Positions 52,538 through 62,813 of a DNA stretch of 64,000 bases are shown piece by piece; position 1 is the first letter of the stretch, and every line of letters begins with the position of its first letter. Source of the stretch: Pedobacter planticolens (GTDB lineage Bacteria > Bacteroidota > Bacteroidia > Sphingobacteriales > Sphingobacteriaceae). The position numbers and the translations under genes are program-made. The stretch spans positions 1,798,001 to 1,862,000 of the forward strand of contig NZ_WNXD01000001.1 in the NCBI RefSeq assembly GCF_014172375.1, written 5' to 3'. Below the pieces are notes generated by a model. The model saw only the letters and a list, made by a program, of their open reading frames with translations. It ran no database searches and was not told where the DNA came from.

Positions 52538-54547
52538 TTACTGTATTTTATTTAATGCCTCAGCAACAGTTTGTACCGGCAATTGACAAGTTTTATTTCG
52601 GCATATATAAATTTTTGTTTCGTGGCTTTGCTTATCCTTCAGCAAAGGGAGTTCGCTTTTCATTCCTCCTAATGTTATTTTATTAGGGATATAGAAGTTA
52701 TTTAGCTCATTTTTAACTTCTTGCACATCAAAACCTACAACTGCAATTTCATTTATACCATACACTTCATTTAATAATTGAATACACCAGTTTGAATACG
52801 CCGAACCGTAAGCTTTAATTCTAGGTAAAACCGATTTTAGCATAGCTGATGCCTTTTCACGGTAACTTTCCTCATCAAAAAACAAACCTAGTTTTTGAAG
52901 ATTTTGCGCCATAACAGAGTTCGATGCTGGTATCACGTTATCCATCACTTCATGTTTACGAGCAATTAATTTTTCGCCATTACCAGCAGTATAAAAGAAC
53001 ATATCGTTTTCTTCATCCTTAAAATTTAACAAAACGTAATTAGTTAAGTCTTTTGCTTTTGCTAACCAATTTTCATCGAAATCTACTTCGTACAATGCAA
53101 TTAAAGCTTCAATCATAAATGCATAATCATCTAAAAATCCAGGAATTGATGCTTTTTCATTCTTGTAATTACGATATAATCCTCCATCTTGTGTAGCCAT
53201 ATTTTTTAAAATGAATTCTGCTGCTTTTTTTGCTCTGGCGTAATATAATTCATAATCTAAAACTTGCGATGCATCTGCCAATGCTTTAATCATCATCGCA
53301 TTCCAAGCAGTTAAGCATTTATCGTCTAAACTTGGTCGTATTCTTTTACTTCGCTCATCTAATAATTTAGCTTTTGCCAAGGCTATTTTATCGTAAAGCG
53401 TTTCCGCATCTAGCTGATGTTTGGCTAGAAAATCTTCATCATTGATCGTTCTCCTTAAAATATTGGTTTGTTCTTCCTCCCAATTCCCTTCTTCGGTTAC
53501 ATTAAAATAATCGCCAATTAATTCGGCATCTTCTCCTACAATCTCATCAAAAACTGATTTATCCCATACATAAAATTTTCCCTCAACACCTTCGCTATCC
53601 GCATCTAAAGCAGAATAAAACAAACCATTTTCTGCACTCATTTCTCTAAAAACCCAATCAATAGATTCTACTATCACTTGTTTAAACGGCTCGAACTTCA
53701 AACATTGGTATGCTTCTGTATATAAGCTAATTAGCTGTGCATTATCGTACAACATTTTCTCGAAATGAGGAACATGCCATTTATCATCAACAGAATATCG
53801 AGCAAACCCTCCTCCTATTTGATCATAAATCCCGCCCATTGCCATGCTTTCAAGCGTGGTACAAACTGCAGTAAACGAAGCTTCATCTGGAGTTAAAAAA
53901 CTATATCGAAGTAAAAAGCTCCAATTATTTGGTAAAGGAAATTTTGGCGCTCTATTATATCCGCCTTCTGTGATATCAAAATGACGTTTCCAAGGTTCAA
54001 TTATTTCCGCTAAATGCGATTTATCAAATACAACTTCTTCTGTGGAAGGAATTATTTTCTCTGATTGTTGAATACCATCTGTTAATCGCTCTGCATAATT
54101 TTTAGCTTTATCAGGTTCATTTTTCCAGAGGTCTGATACATTTTCTAAAATATTAATCCAGTCGTTTTTTCTAAAATAAGTGCCCCCATAAATCGGTCGC
54201 TGATCTGGCAAACAAATGGCATTTAGTGGCCAGCCGCCATTTCCATTCATTAATTGTACAGCCAACATATAAATTTGATCTATGTCTGGTCGCTCCTCTC
54301 TATCTACTTTTATGCAAACAAAATTTTGGTTCATTACTTCGGCAACTTCATGATTTTCAAAACTTTCGTGTTCCATTACATGACACCAATGGCAAGCCGA
54401 ATAGCCAATACTTACCAGAATCAATTTATTTTCTCGCTTTGCTTTTTCTAATGCATCAACTCCCCATTCATGCCATTCGACAGGGTTATAAGCGTGTTGC
54501 AATAAATAAGGAGAAGAAGCGTGGATAAGATTGTTGGGTTGTTGCAT
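52538..54547 (-). CDS. YyaL-type thioredoxin-domain protein (DUF255)
   Basis: A 669-residue protein of the YyaL/spermatogenesis-associated protein 20 family. The N-terminal thioredoxin-like domain (about 1-160) starts [24 protein letters not shown] and carries the motif [15 protein letters not shown], a CxxC-like active site. A long (alpha/alpha)6 barrel (about 190-650) follows with [15 protein letters not shown] and [15 protein letters not shown]. The end holds a CxxxxC pair ([12 protein letters not shown]). Its activity is not established. Cytoplasmic, monocistronic. Confidence 0.92.
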   Translation of the reverse strand: MQQPNNLIHASSPYLLQHAYNPVEWHEWGVDALEKAKRENKLILVSIGYSACHWCHVMEHESFENHEVAEVMNQNFVCIKVDREERPDIDQIYMLAVQLMNGNGGWPLNAICLPDQRPIYGGTYFRKNDWINILENVSDLWKNEPDKAKNYAERLTDGIQQSEKIIPSTEEVVFDKSHLAEIIEPWKRHFDITEGGYNRAPKFPLPNNWSFLLRYSFLTPDEASFTAVCTTLESMAMGGIYDQIGGGFARYSVDDKWHVPHFEKMLYDNAQLISLYTEAYQCLKFEPFKQVIVESIDWVFREMSAENGLFYSALDADSEGVEGKFYVWDKSVFDEIVGEDAELIGDYFNVTEEGNWEEEQTNILRRTINDEDFLAKHQLDAETLYDKIALAKAKLLDERSKRIRPSLDDKCLTAWNAMMIKALADASQVLDYELYYARAKKAAEFILKNMATQDGGLYRNYKNEKASIPGFLDDYAFMIEALIALYEVDFDENWLAKAKDLTNYVLLNFKDEENDMFFYTAGNGEKLIARKHEVMDNVIPASNSVMAQNLQKLGLFFDEESYREKASAMLKSVLPRIKAYGSAYSNWCIQLLNEVYGINEIAVVGFDVQEVKNELNNFYIPNKITLGGMKSELPLLKDKQSHETKIYICRNKTCQLPVQTVAEALNKIQ

Positions 54548-54695
54548 AATAGATTTGAGTATTGAGATATGAGATTTGAGACATAGTTTCTCGCTCTTGT
54601 AAAATTATAAATTATCTATTTACCTATTGGGATTAATTATTGTTTTTTACTTTAGTATTCTCAAATCTCATATCTACTGTCTCATATCTTGTAAA

Positions 54696-55793
54696 ATGAA
54701 AATCACGCATACCGAAATTTATCGTTTTAGCATCCCAATGGAACCTTTTGTAATTGCAACTGGTACTATGCATTTTGCACAAAATGTGTTCATCAGAATT
54801 TATACTGATTCGGGTATTTATGGTGTTGGCGAATGCTCAGCTTTTCCGATGATAGTTGGCGAAACCCAAGAAACGTGTTTGGCAATGGCTAAAGATTTCG
54901 CACAGATTTGGAAAGGGAAAAATCCGTTGGAAATACCTGAACGAATGCAAGATTTACTGGCGTATGCCGATCATAATGCAACTATAAAAAGTGCTTTTGA
55001 TATGGCTTTGTTTGATATCGCTGCTAAAAATGCGAAACAACCTTTATATCAATTTTTAGGCGGGCATAAAAGAACCATTGAAACTGATATGACGATTGGT
55101 ATTGATACTCCAGAAGGAATGGCAGGCAAAGCGATTGAATATCAAAAAAATGGATGTAGAATTATTAAAATCAAGTTGGGTAAAAAAGTAAATGAAGATA
55201 TTGAACGCGTAAAACAAATAAGAGCTGCCGTAGGTGATGAAATGATTTTACGTTTAGATGCGAATCAAGGTTGGAGTTTTGATGATGCGCTTTTTGCTTT
55301 GGGCGAATTAGAATCTGTAAATATTGAGTTTTGTGAACAGCCAATGCGTACTTGGTTTGATGATAAATTACCTGAATTGGCGTTAAACTCTCCTATTAAA
55401 TTAATGGCCGATGAAAGCTGTTATAATCATCATGATGCTCGAAAACTGATTAATAGCAAGGCTTGCGAGTACTTGAATATTAAATTTGCTAAATCTGGAG
55501 GGATTTTAGAAGCACAGAAAATACATGAAGAAGCTTTGCAACATGGCGTAAAATGTATGATTGGAAGTATGTTGGAAAGTAGAATTGCGTTAAGCGCAAA
55601 TTTACATTTTGCTTTGGCCAGTCCAAATGTGGTATTTTTTGATTTAGACACCTGTTTACTAGGTCATTTGGTTGATCCAGTTATTGGCGGGTTAACTTAC
55701 GATGGTTATTTTCTATCTGTTCCAGAAACCATTGGTATTGGCGCAGATGCTGATGAAGAGTTTTTGAAAACTTGTGAAAATTGGGTGGTTTAA
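54696..55793 (+). CDS. dipeptide epimerase (enolase superfamily)
   Basis: A 365-residue enolase-superfamily protein of the muconate-lactonizing subgroup, most like L-Ala-D/L-Glu epimerases of peptidoglycan recycling. The catalytic Lys pair lies in RIIKIKLGK. Metal ligands are visible in LRLDANQGW (D), FCEQPM (E) and MADESC (D). The second Lys is in NIKFAKSGG. A longer frame starts 69 nt upstream; MKITHTEIYRFSIPM at 54696 is the family start. Substrate is inferred. Confidence 0.88.
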   Translation: MKITHTEIYRFSIPMEPFVIATGTMHFAQNVFIRIYTDSGIYGVGECSAFPMIVGETQETCLAMAKDFAQIWKGKNPLEIPERMQDLLAYADHNATIKSAFDMALFDIAAKNAKQPLYQFLGGHKRTIETDMTIGIDTPEGMAGKAIEYQKNGCRIIKIKLGKKVNEDIERVKQIRAAVGDEMILRLDANQGWSFDDALFALGELESVNIEFCEQPMRTWFDDKLPELALNSPIKLMADESCYNHHDARKLINSKACEYLNIKFAKSGGILEAQKIHEEALQHGVKCMIGSMLESRIALSANLHFALASPNVVFFDLDTCLLGHLVDPVIGGLTYDGYFLSVPETIGIGADADEEFLKTCENWVV

Positions 55794-55800
55794 TTTTTTT

Positions 55801-55888
55801 AGCCACAGATTCGCACAGATAAACACAGATTTTTATACTGTAAAATTATCTTATTAACAGGATCTGTGTTCATCCTTTTTATCTGTAA
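55801..55888. repeat. decayed family-2 type repeat
   Basis: AGCCACAGATTCGCACAGAT ... opposite GGATCTGTGTTCATCC and ATCTGT. A variant of the CCGCAGAT/ATCTGCGG palindromes; follows the epimerase gene. Confidence 0.6.
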
Positions 55889-56020
55889 TTAATTTTTCAT
55901 CGAACTTAAAAACCCGTTCGTCGATAATTACGAAGTTTTCGTATAATAACGCTTAGTAGCATGCAACTTTTTTTGATTGTGGTCGTCTTATCTACAAAAC
56001 ACAAACAAATTATAGAAATC

Positions 56021-56614
56021 ATGAAAACTTCAATCAAAACCCTTTGCGCTACTGGCTTAATCGCATTAGCAACAATCTCATCAGCAAGTGTTTACGCAAA
56101 CACTCCAGTAAACGAAACCTCTATTTCAGCAAGTGCTGTAAAAATTTCTTCCATTAATAAATTAAAAGTTAGCGGAAACGTAGAAGTAACCATTGTTCAG
56201 AATTCAAAGTCTAATGTTTTATTCACAAATGAAGGAAATGAAGACGTTTTAGTAAAAAAAATAGGCAATTCGATCTGCGTAAGTTCAAAAAACAAAAATC
56301 AAACTGGAAAAATTACGCTTTATGTTGATGACATTTATAGAATAGAAGCTTCAGAAAATGCCTCTATACTAACAAACAATGCATTAACTTTCAAATATCT
56401 TCAGGTTTTCTTATCAGATAATGCATATGTGCAATTGAATGCAAAAACTGAAAATTTATATACCACCATTACAGGATCATCGAAATTAGATTTAAAAGGA
56501 TCAACAGATTCATATACTATTGACATGGATAAATCTTCTAGAATCAGTTTAAACAGATTTCAATCTAAAAAAACTGAAATGAAATCTACAGTATATGTAG
56601 CTAGCAGAGGCTAA
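56021..56614 (+). CDS. exported GIN/DUF2807-like adhesin-head protein
   Basis: A 197-residue exported protein. Signal peptide from MKTSIKTLCATGLIALATISSASVYA. The mature part is a beta-solenoid-type GIN domain: KLKVSGNVEVTIVQN, then ILTNNALTFKYLQVFLSDNAYVQLNA and TTITGSSKLDLKGSTDSYTI repeats. Similar proteins are common in the Bacteroidota cell envelope; role unknown. An upstream in-frame ATG (55961) would add 20 residues before the signal peptide and is unlikely. Confidence 0.8.
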   Translation: MKTSIKTLCATGLIALATISSASVYANTPVNETSISASAVKISSINKLKVSGNVEVTIVQNSKSNVLFTNEGNEDVLVKKIGNSICVSSKNKNQTGKITLYVDDIYRIEASENASILTNNALTFKYLQVFLSDNAYVQLNAKTENLYTTITGSSKLDLKGSTDSYTIDMDKSSRISLNRFQSKKTEMKSTVYVASRG

Positions 56615-56630
56615 GAAATAGTGAAAATTT

Positions 56631-56662
56631 AAAAAGCCTATCAAATTTTGGTAGGCTTTTTT
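56631..56662. terminator. bidirectional terminator
   Basis: Stem AAAAAGCCTA / TAGGCTTTTTT between the GIN gene and the convergent GH25 gene, whose stop lies next to it. Confidence 0.82.
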
Positions 56663-57491
56663 ATTGGATTAAAATTTTTGTAAACGCTAAACTATCTCCA
56701 TTAAAGGCATTAAAATCCACAATGTGATTAATTCCATTAATACTGGCTTTATCAGAATGTTGCCAGAATTTCCAAGTATTTGTAGGCAGTTTTAGCTTAG
56801 GCTGATGATAATGTGCTACCCAAAAAGGATAATCATCGTAAAAACCCATTAAATTATCTTGATAGAATTTAAGTCCAGAATAAATGATGGGCTTAACTTT
56901 TGTTTTTTCTTCAATTTGAATGATGAAAGCATTTAACTCTTTGCGCATCTTTTCTGGAGAAACACCATCTAAACTTTCTATATCAACAACTGGAGGTAAA
57001 TCTCCTTTTTCAAAATTAGCAGTTTGCAAGAAAAAGTTGGCTTGCCACAAACCCGATCTTTTTGGTCTAAAAAAGTGATACGCTCCTACTTTTACTCCTG
57101 CCTTTGGTGCTTCACGCCAGTTTCGCTGAAAATATGGATCTACATTTAAAATTCCTTCAGTTGCTTTAATAAAAGCGAAAGTAACATGTACATCATCTTC
57201 CTTCATTGCTTTTACCTTTTGCCAATCTATTTTTCCTTGATAATAAGAAACATCAATACCATGAACGGTATATTTCTTCGGAATTTTGATATTGAAACTT
57301 TCGTAGGTTCGGTAGTTTTTATCTTCGCCCGGATGGCGTAACCAAAACCACGTTGAGGTAGCAATTTTTACTACGTAGCCATAATAAAATGGAGATAATA
57401 GCACTAACAAAATACCAGCAATAGCAAATTTTAGCTGTAACGATAAGCCTTTGCTTTTTTTTCGAGAAGGTTTTCTTTTCTTGACTGGCAT
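56661..57491 (-). CDS. GH25 lysozyme-like glycosidase, membrane-anchored
   Basis: A 276-residue protein with a basic N-terminus (KKRKPSRKKSK), one TM helix (about 24-42) and a GH25 muramidase domain (about 70-275). Landmarks: HGIDVSYYQGKIDW with the catalytic Asp, FAFIKATEG, GAYHFFRPK, PPVVDIESL (the catalytic DxE), PIIYSGLKFYQ and WKFWQHSDK. It probably cuts peptidoglycan glycan strands in the periplasm as a type II membrane protein. Confidence 0.92.
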   Translation of the reverse strand: MPVKKRKPSRKKSKGLSLQLKFAIAGILLVLLSPFYYGYVVKIATSTWFWLRHPGEDKNYRTYESFNIKIPKKYTVHGIDVSYYQGKIDWQKVKAMKEDDVHVTFAFIKATEGILNVDPYFQRNWREAPKAGVKVGAYHFFRPKRSGLWQANFFLQTANFEKGDLPPVVDIESLDGVSPEKMRKELNAFIIQIEEKTKVKPIIYSGLKFYQDNLMGFYDDYPFWVAHYHQPKLKLPTNTWKFWQHSDKASINGINHIVDFNAFNGDSLAFTKILIQ

Positions 57492-57575
57492 TTTATTTTT
57501 AAACCATATAAGAAATATAAGTTCATTTAAGTATGATGGCTTATATTTTCTTACATTCCTTATATGGTAAATGTT

Positions 57576-58946
57576 TTACTTGCTTAATTCAGCGTAGTAT
57601 TTATGAAATAATGGCAACGTTTCAATGCCTTTGTAGTAGTTATAAATATCGTATTTTTCATTTGGCGAGTGCAAAGCATCACTATCTAAACCAAAGCCAA
57701 ACAATACCGATTTAATACCTAAAACATCTTCAAATAAAGCTACAATAGGAATACTTCCTCCGCCACGGGTTGGAATTGGCTTTTTACCAAAACTATCTTC
57801 GATTGCTTTTTCTGCAGCACGATAAGCCACGCTATCTGTTGGTGTAACTACAGGTTCGCCACCGTGATGTGCAGTAACTTTTACTTTCACATAATCTGGT
57901 GCAATACTTTCGAAATGTTTAGTAAAAATAGCTGCAATTTCATCAGAATTTTGATTTGGCACTAAACGCATAGATATTTTTGCATTTGCTTTACTTGGCA
58001 AAACTGTTTTAGCACCTTCGCCAATATAACCGCTCCAAATTCCGTTTACTTCTAACGTTGGTCTAGTTCCTGTGCGCTCTAAAGTGCTATATCCTTTTTC
58101 GCCCCAATCTGCTTTAATATCCAAATCCTCTTTGTATTCAGTTAAATCGAATGGAGCGGAGTTTAAAGCTTTTTTCTCATCATCCGTTAATTCTACTACT
58201 TTATCGTAAAATGCAGGAATAGTGATGTGGTTATTTTCATCGTGTAAAGAAGCAATCATTTTGCATAAAATAGTTGCCGGATTTGCTACTGCGCCACCAT
58301 AAACCCCAGAGTGTAGATCGCGGTTTGGACCAACAACTTCTACTTCCATGTAGGCTAAACCACGCAAACCAGTTTCAATTGATGGATTTTCCATCGAAAT
58401 CATTGATGTATCAGAAATTAAAACCACATCAGCTTTTAATCGCTCTGTGTTGGCTTTCACAAAAATACCCAAGTTTGCAGAACCTACTTCTTCTTCACCT
58501 TCAATCATAAACTTAACGTTACAAGCCAACGTATTGGTTTTCATCATTAACTCGAACGCTTTTACATGCATATAAAACTGTCCTTTGTCATCACAAGCAC
58601 CACGAGCGTAAATTTTACCATCACGTACGGTTGGCTCAAAAGGAGGTGTTTTCCATAATTCTAATGGATCTGCAGGTTGCACATCATAATGTCCGTAAAT
58701 TAAAACTGTTGGTAGCTTTGCATTAATAATTTTCTCTCCATAAACTATCGGATAACCTGCTGTTTCGCAAATTTCAACTTTATCAGCACCAGCATCTTTT
58801 AATTTCTGTGCTACAAAATCAGCTGTTTTTAACACATCACCTTTATATTTGGGGTCGGCACTTACCGATGGAAAACGCAACAATTCAAACAACTCATCTA
58901 AAAAGCGTTGTTTATTGTCTTCAACATATTTTTTGATTTCTTGCAT
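57576..58946 (-). CDS. M20-family dipeptidase
   Basis: A 456-residue metallopeptidase of the M20 group (dipeptidase/CNDP type). Metal ligands are visible in LIYGHYDVQPAD (H and D), RGACDDKGQFYMH (D), EGEEEVGS (E-E) and near the end LHSPNEKYDIYNYYKG (H). A lid domain with NGIWSGYIGEGAKTVLPSKANAKISMRLVP is inserted. Cytoplasmic, no signal peptide. It probably splits dipeptides. A -7 box lies at 58964-58971. Confidence 0.93.
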   Translation of the reverse strand: MQEIKKYVEDNKQRFLDELFELLRFPSVSADPKYKGDVLKTADFVAQKLKDAGADKVEICETAGYPIVYGEKIINAKLPTVLIYGHYDVQPADPLELWKTPPFEPTVRDGKIYARGACDDKGQFYMHVKAFELMMKTNTLACNVKFMIEGEEEVGSANLGIFVKANTERLKADVVLISDTSMISMENPSIETGLRGLAYMEVEVVGPNRDLHSGVYGGAVANPATILCKMIASLHDENNHITIPAFYDKVVELTDDEKKALNSAPFDLTEYKEDLDIKADWGEKGYSTLERTGTRPTLEVNGIWSGYIGEGAKTVLPSKANAKISMRLVPNQNSDEIAAIFTKHFESIAPDYVKVKVTAHHGGEPVVTPTDSVAYRAAEKAIEDSFGKKPIPTRGGGSIPIVALFEDVLGIKSVLFGFGLDSDALHSPNEKYDIYNYYKGIETLPLFHKYYAELSK

Positions 58947-58963
58947 AACATTTATATTTTGAA

Positions 58964-58971
58964 CAAATATA
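58964..58971 (-). promoter_or_regulatory. -7 promoter box for the M20 dipeptidase
   Basis: Minus strand TATATTTG matches TAnnTTTG, 18 nt upstream of the start. Confidence 0.6.
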
Positions 58972-59071
58972 GGTTTTTAGGCAAAAGCATTATTAAAACA
59001 ATTAAATGAAAAAATGGTTAAACATTTTTAACTAAAAGTAAATCAAGTCTATAAAGCATTTGTAATAATCA

Positions 59072-59079
59072 TATATTTG
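59072..59079 (+). promoter_or_regulatory. -7 promoter box for the SGNH hydrolase gene
   Basis: TATATTTG, matching TAnnTTTG, 43 nt before the ATG at 59122. Confidence 0.55.
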
Positions 59080-59121
59080 TATTTTAACACTCACAATTTG
59101 CGCTATATAATATTTTAAGGG

Positions 59122-60084
59122 ATGGGATTTCGGGCGATAGCGCTATTTTTTGCACTTATATTAGGTTTTTTCTTTAGGTCTGCTGCTCAAATTACTGGAG
59201 CCAGTTGCCCTGAGTCTGCCCAATATTTTTCAAAAGACAGTGTAAATGTGGTCACTTTTGGCGCAAGTACCGTTCAAGGTGTAAATGGGATTGATTTTCA
59301 ATCATATTTAACCACCAATTTTATCAACTGTTATATTGGTAAAACGATCAATATTCAAAAATATGGAGTCGCTGGAGAAACTACCGGACAAGGTTTATTG
59401 AGAATTGACAATGCTATAGCTGGAAAAACGGGTTTTATTGTGCTGTTAATTGGTGCTAACGATGCCATACGAATTGAAGCTGGCCAGCAAAAGATTTCAG
59501 AAACAGAAACTAATATGAGAGCACTTATTGTTCACTCATTAAACCAAAACTTGGTGCCTATTGTTTGCACACTCCAAAACTTTGATGATCGTAAAGATCC
59601 TCGTTTAAGAAGAGTAAATACACAAATAAAGCTAATTAACGACATTTATAAGAAATTGGTAATAGAGTATGGTATTTATTTGGCCGATATTAATGCGGTT
59701 ATACGTAGGGATTTTTCATTGTATCAGGATGATATTCACCCAAATGCTCGTGGCAATAGATTAATAAGTTTTGTACTTTTTGATACGATTAATAAAATTA
59801 TTGCTGAGAAATTCCTGCAGTTTACAGTAACTCAAAACTATCCAAACCCTGGTAGAGATATAACTTCTATAGACATTATTATGCCTCAATCTGATAAAGT
59901 AGAGTTTAAAATTTACAATCTGCAAGGTAAAGCTATACAAACTGTACTTAACGAGTATTTAAATACTGGAAAACATACTATTCAGCTAAACTTATCATCA
60001 TTAGCACCTGGCGTTTATATTTATAGAATAATTTCTAGCACTGGTTTATACGCTGCCACAAAAAAAATGATTGTAATTCGTTAG
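59122..60084 (+). CDS. SGNH/GDSL hydrolase with T9SS sorting domain
   Basis: A 320-residue exported hydrolase. Signal peptide (MGFRAIALFFALILGFFFRSAAQ). The SGNH domain (about 40-230) has block I VVTFGASTVQGVNG (Ser), block III VLLIGANDA (Asn) and block V DIHPNARGNRL (Asp-x-x-His). The last 75 residues are a type IX secretion C-terminal domain: VTQNYPNPGRDITSIDI, FKIYNLQGKAIQTVL and the closing LAPGVYIYRI ... KMIVIR. The enzyme is thus expected outside the cell, probably as an esterase on carbohydrate esters or lipids. Confidence 0.92.
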   Translation: MGFRAIALFFALILGFFFRSAAQITGASCPESAQYFSKDSVNVVTFGASTVQGVNGIDFQSYLTTNFINCYIGKTINIQKYGVAGETTGQGLLRIDNAIAGKTGFIVLLIGANDAIRIEAGQQKISETETNMRALIVHSLNQNLVPIVCTLQNFDDRKDPRLRRVNTQIKLINDIYKKLVIEYGIYLADINAVIRRDFSLYQDDIHPNARGNRLISFVLFDTINKIIAEKFLQFTVTQNYPNPGRDITSIDIIMPQSDKVEFKIYNLQGKAIQTVLNEYLNTGKHTIQLNLSSLAPGVYIYRIISSTGLYAATKKMIVIR

Positions 60085-60138
60085 TTTAAATAGTTTTGTT
60101 CCTCCTATATTTAGCTAAACAAAATTTAAACAGGCATT

Positions 60139-60672
60139 ATGGAGGAATTTACAAACGAAAATATAGATTTAAACAAGCTCCCACACTATCAAGAAATAAC
60201 GCTTACTGCTCCTCACCCCAATTATTGGAAAGTAATCCTGATTAATATCTTCATTTTTTTATTTCTTACTGGCGCAGGCTTAACGTTGTTTTTGATATTT
60301 AATGATGAAGTCAAACCTCAACGTCTGTTTATTATCGGCGCTTATTTAATCATTGTAATCCTGATTTTTGTGCTATATAGAGCTAGTTTCAAAAAGAGAG
60401 GATTCGCCCTGCGTGAAAAAGATATTATATACAAAAGTGGCATTATTGCTGAAACAACAACCATAGTTCCATTAAACAGAATACAGCACGTAGCATTAGA
60501 TGAAGGTATTTTCTCAAGAATTTTCAAATTAGGAAAACTTCAAATATTTACTGCTGGCGGTCAGTCTGGTCATTTACATATTGGTGGTATTGAGATTGAA
60601 AAAGCAAGAAGCATTAAAGAAATGTTATTGAGAAAACTAGATCAAATAGAAACTTTAGCTGAAAATCAATAA
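60139..60672 (+). CDS. bacterial PH-domain membrane protein (YdbS-like)
   Basis: A 177-residue protein with two TM helices (about 34-55 and 64-82) and one bPH2 domain (about 85-165): KKRGFALREKDIIYKSGIIAETTTIVPLNRIQHVALDEGIFSRIFKLGKLQIFTAG. In YdbS/YdbT-type pairs the two proteins act together in the membrane. Its stop overlaps the next start by one base (TAATG). Confidence 0.88.
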   Translation: MEEFTNENIDLNKLPHYQEITLTAPHPNYWKVILINIFIFLFLTGAGLTLFLIFNDEVKPQRLFIIGAYLIIVILIFVLYRASFKKRGFALREKDIIYKSGIIAETTTIVPLNRIQHVALDEGIFSRIFKLGKLQIFTAGGQSGHLHIGGIEIEKARSIKEMLLRKLDQIETLAENQ

Positions 60673-62177
60673 TGAATTACGATTTCAGTAAACCACAAAG
60701 ACAATCAGGCTTTGGTATCATTTTGATGGCTGCCAACACTTTACAACATTTAATTAGGGCATTAATTTTCCCCTTAATTATTGCTTTTGCAAAATTGGAT
60801 AAACAATATCTGGCCTATATCGGACTTGGATTATTAGGTTTATTAATTATTCTTTTCGTTTATTCTTATTTCAATTATCGAAATTTTACTTTCTTTTTAG
60901 ATGAACAAAAACAAGAATTCGTCATTAATAAAGGCATTTTCAATAAAACCCAGTTAACTGTTCAATTAGATAAAATTCAGCAGGTAAATATTAACCAAAA
61001 CTTGTTGCAAAAAATCATCGGGATTTATGGTTTAAAAGTAGATACGGCTGGCTCTGAAGGGCAAGAAGTTAGCATTAAAGCCATAGATGAAGAAATAGCT
61101 AATAGCTTAAGGGAGCATTTACTAAGTAGAAAAAGTATTGCCAATAATGAAACTTCTACTCCAAAAACTGCAAGCGTTCAAGAAGATATTCCTTTTCTAA
61201 AAGTTAGTTTGGGCACTTTATTTAAGGTTGGTTTAACCTCCAATTATGGTAGTACTATTGCATTGTTATTAGCTTTTATTTATCCTGTATTTCATAATGC
61301 TAAAGAGTTTTTAAAAGCTTTTGATATGGACAAAGGGCAGGTAGAAAATGCTGTTGAAAGCTTGTTTACGCTTTTTTCGATTGGTATTTTAGTCGCTGTG
61401 TTTCTGTTTCTTATCCTTGCCATTAATGTGATTAGAACATTAGTTAAATACTTTGATTTTCATATTAGCAAACACAAACATTCACTGTTAATATCTCATG
61501 GTTTCTTCGCCAAGAAAAATACATTGTTAAGTCCTAATAAGGTTCAGATTACTTCATATAGTCAGAATTATTTTCAAAAGAAAATGAACTTACTGAATAT
61601 GAATTTGAAACAAGCTTCATCTGGTGAAGCCAAAAAAGGGAAAGATTTGGAAAGTAATAATTTGCAAATACCTGGTTGTAATCCTACAGAAAGAGATGAA
61701 TTGATAAAAATGATAATGGGAGAAATTCCTGCACAGGGTAAAACATTCCTTCCAAATTGGAGGTTTTTAAACTTGCCGATCTTTTTTAGAGTTGTATTTC
61801 CTGTCGGGATATTTATGATTTTGTGGGCATATATTCCAGCATTAAAACCTTATTATCCAGCCGCCATAATCTATTTCTTAATGGCAATACCGATGATTTT
61901 CATCAGTTATAAAAGACATCGATTAACAGTTAACAAAGAGTTTATCGTTAAAAGAAGTGGTATATGGGATGTTAATCATTCATTACTTTTCCCACATAAA
62001 ATACAAGCGATTACCACATTTCAATATCCTTGGCACAAAGGCGTAGATGTTGGCCATGTTAATTTACATACAGCTGCTGGCGTTATCCATTTCAAATACG
62101 GCAATTATACCGAGATTAAAAAGTTGGTTAATTATTGGTTGTATCAAATAGAAAGTGGTAGTGAGGAATGGATGTAA
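60672..62177 (+). CDS. bacterial PH-domain membrane protein (YdbT-like)
   Basis: A 501-residue partner of the preceding gene. It has three bPH2 domains alternating with paired TM segments: TFFLDEQKQEFVINKGIFNKTQLTVQLDKIQQV (about 75-110), HSLLISHGFFAKKNTLLSPNKVQ (about 275-300) and VKRSGIWDVNHSLLFPHKIQAITTFQ (about 425-455). Topology and neighbour fit YdbT. Function unproven; suggested roles concern membrane homeostasis or antibiotic tolerance. Cotranscribed with the smaller protein. Confidence 0.88.
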   Translation: MNYDFSKPQRQSGFGIILMAANTLQHLIRALIFPLIIAFAKLDKQYLAYIGLGLLGLLIILFVYSYFNYRNFTFFLDEQKQEFVINKGIFNKTQLTVQLDKIQQVNINQNLLQKIIGIYGLKVDTAGSEGQEVSIKAIDEEIANSLREHLLSRKSIANNETSTPKTASVQEDIPFLKVSLGTLFKVGLTSNYGSTIALLLAFIYPVFHNAKEFLKAFDMDKGQVENAVESLFTLFSIGILVAVFLFLILAINVIRTLVKYFDFHISKHKHSLLISHGFFAKKNTLLSPNKVQITSYSQNYFQKKMNLLNMNLKQASSGEAKKGKDLESNNLQIPGCNPTERDELIKMIMGEIPAQGKTFLPNWRFLNLPIFFRVVFPVGIFMILWAYIPALKPYYPAAIIYFLMAIPMIFISYKRHRLTVNKEFIVKRSGIWDVNHSLLFPHKIQAITTFQYPWHKGVDVGHVNLHTAAGVIHFKYGNYTEIKKLVNYWLYQIESGSEEWM

Positions 62178-62214
62178 GGCGATAATACGAAAATATTTTT
62201 CCTAGATTTATAAT

Positions 62215-62664
62215 ATGGAAGGTTTTATCATTAGAGGAGAGGGTGGTTTAATTTCTTTATCATTTGAAAAAGTATTTGGTTTTCCAGAAACGACTAGTTA
62301 TTTGGGTGGATATGATTTACAGGCATCAATAACAATTAAATCAAGTTGTTTTGAGGTGAAATCAACCATGTATACCTCAACTGGCGAAATTTATTTATTT
62401 TTTGATCAACTTAAAAATTGTAATGAAAGATTAGATGGAACAGCTAAATTTGCCTCTTACGAAGGAGATTTAGAATTTTTAGCTGCATTTGATCATGCTA
62501 CTGGTCATGTTTCTATAAAAGGTTTTTTCACTGAACACGAATTTAGCAACTGTTTAAATTTTGAGTTCAGTTCAGATCAAACATTTATGACTACAACTAT
62601 TAAAGAACTCCAAATTCTATTTCAAAAGTATGGAGATGTGAAAGGATTAAGTCTTAATAGATAA
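62215..62664 (+). CDS. hypothetical protein, possibly WapI-type immunity-like fold
   Basis: A 149-residue soluble protein with no signal peptide. Beta-rich: GGLISLSFEKVFGFP, YDLQASITIKSSCFEVKSTM, LFFDQLKNCNERLDGTAKFASYEGDLEFLAAF, GHVSIKGFF and a final FEFSSDQTFMTTTIKELQILFQKYG. The order of blocks (two strands, F..QL..L..L.G.A, then DQ(T/S) before a C-terminal helix) recalls the WapI family of contact-toxin immunity proteins, judged from memory. No toxin gene is adjacent. Keep as hypothetical. Confidence 0.6.
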   Translation: MEGFIIRGEGGLISLSFEKVFGFPETTSYLGGYDLQASITIKSSCFEVKSTMYTSTGEIYLFFDQLKNCNERLDGTAKFASYEGDLEFLAAFDHATGHVSIKGFFTEHEFSNCLNFEFSSDQTFMTTTIKELQILFQKYGDVKGLSLNR

Positions 62665-62783
62665 TAATCCTCAATTATCTATTAGACTTCTACCTTTGTT
62701 TTCCAAAAACATCAAGGCCATACGCTGTGCAATTATACACAATCTATTTACCAACACCTTTTCATAACAGCGCATAAATTTCT

Positions 62784-62791
62784 TATTTTTG
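62784..62791 (+). promoter_or_regulatory. -7 promoter box for the UvrD/PcrA helicase
   Basis: TATTTTTG, matching TAnnTTTG, 23 nt before the TTG start at 62814; AAGAAGGAACGG follows it as a possible ribosome-binding sequence. Confidence 0.55.
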
Positions 62792-62813
62792 AGTTTCAAA
62801 AGAAGGAACGGAT

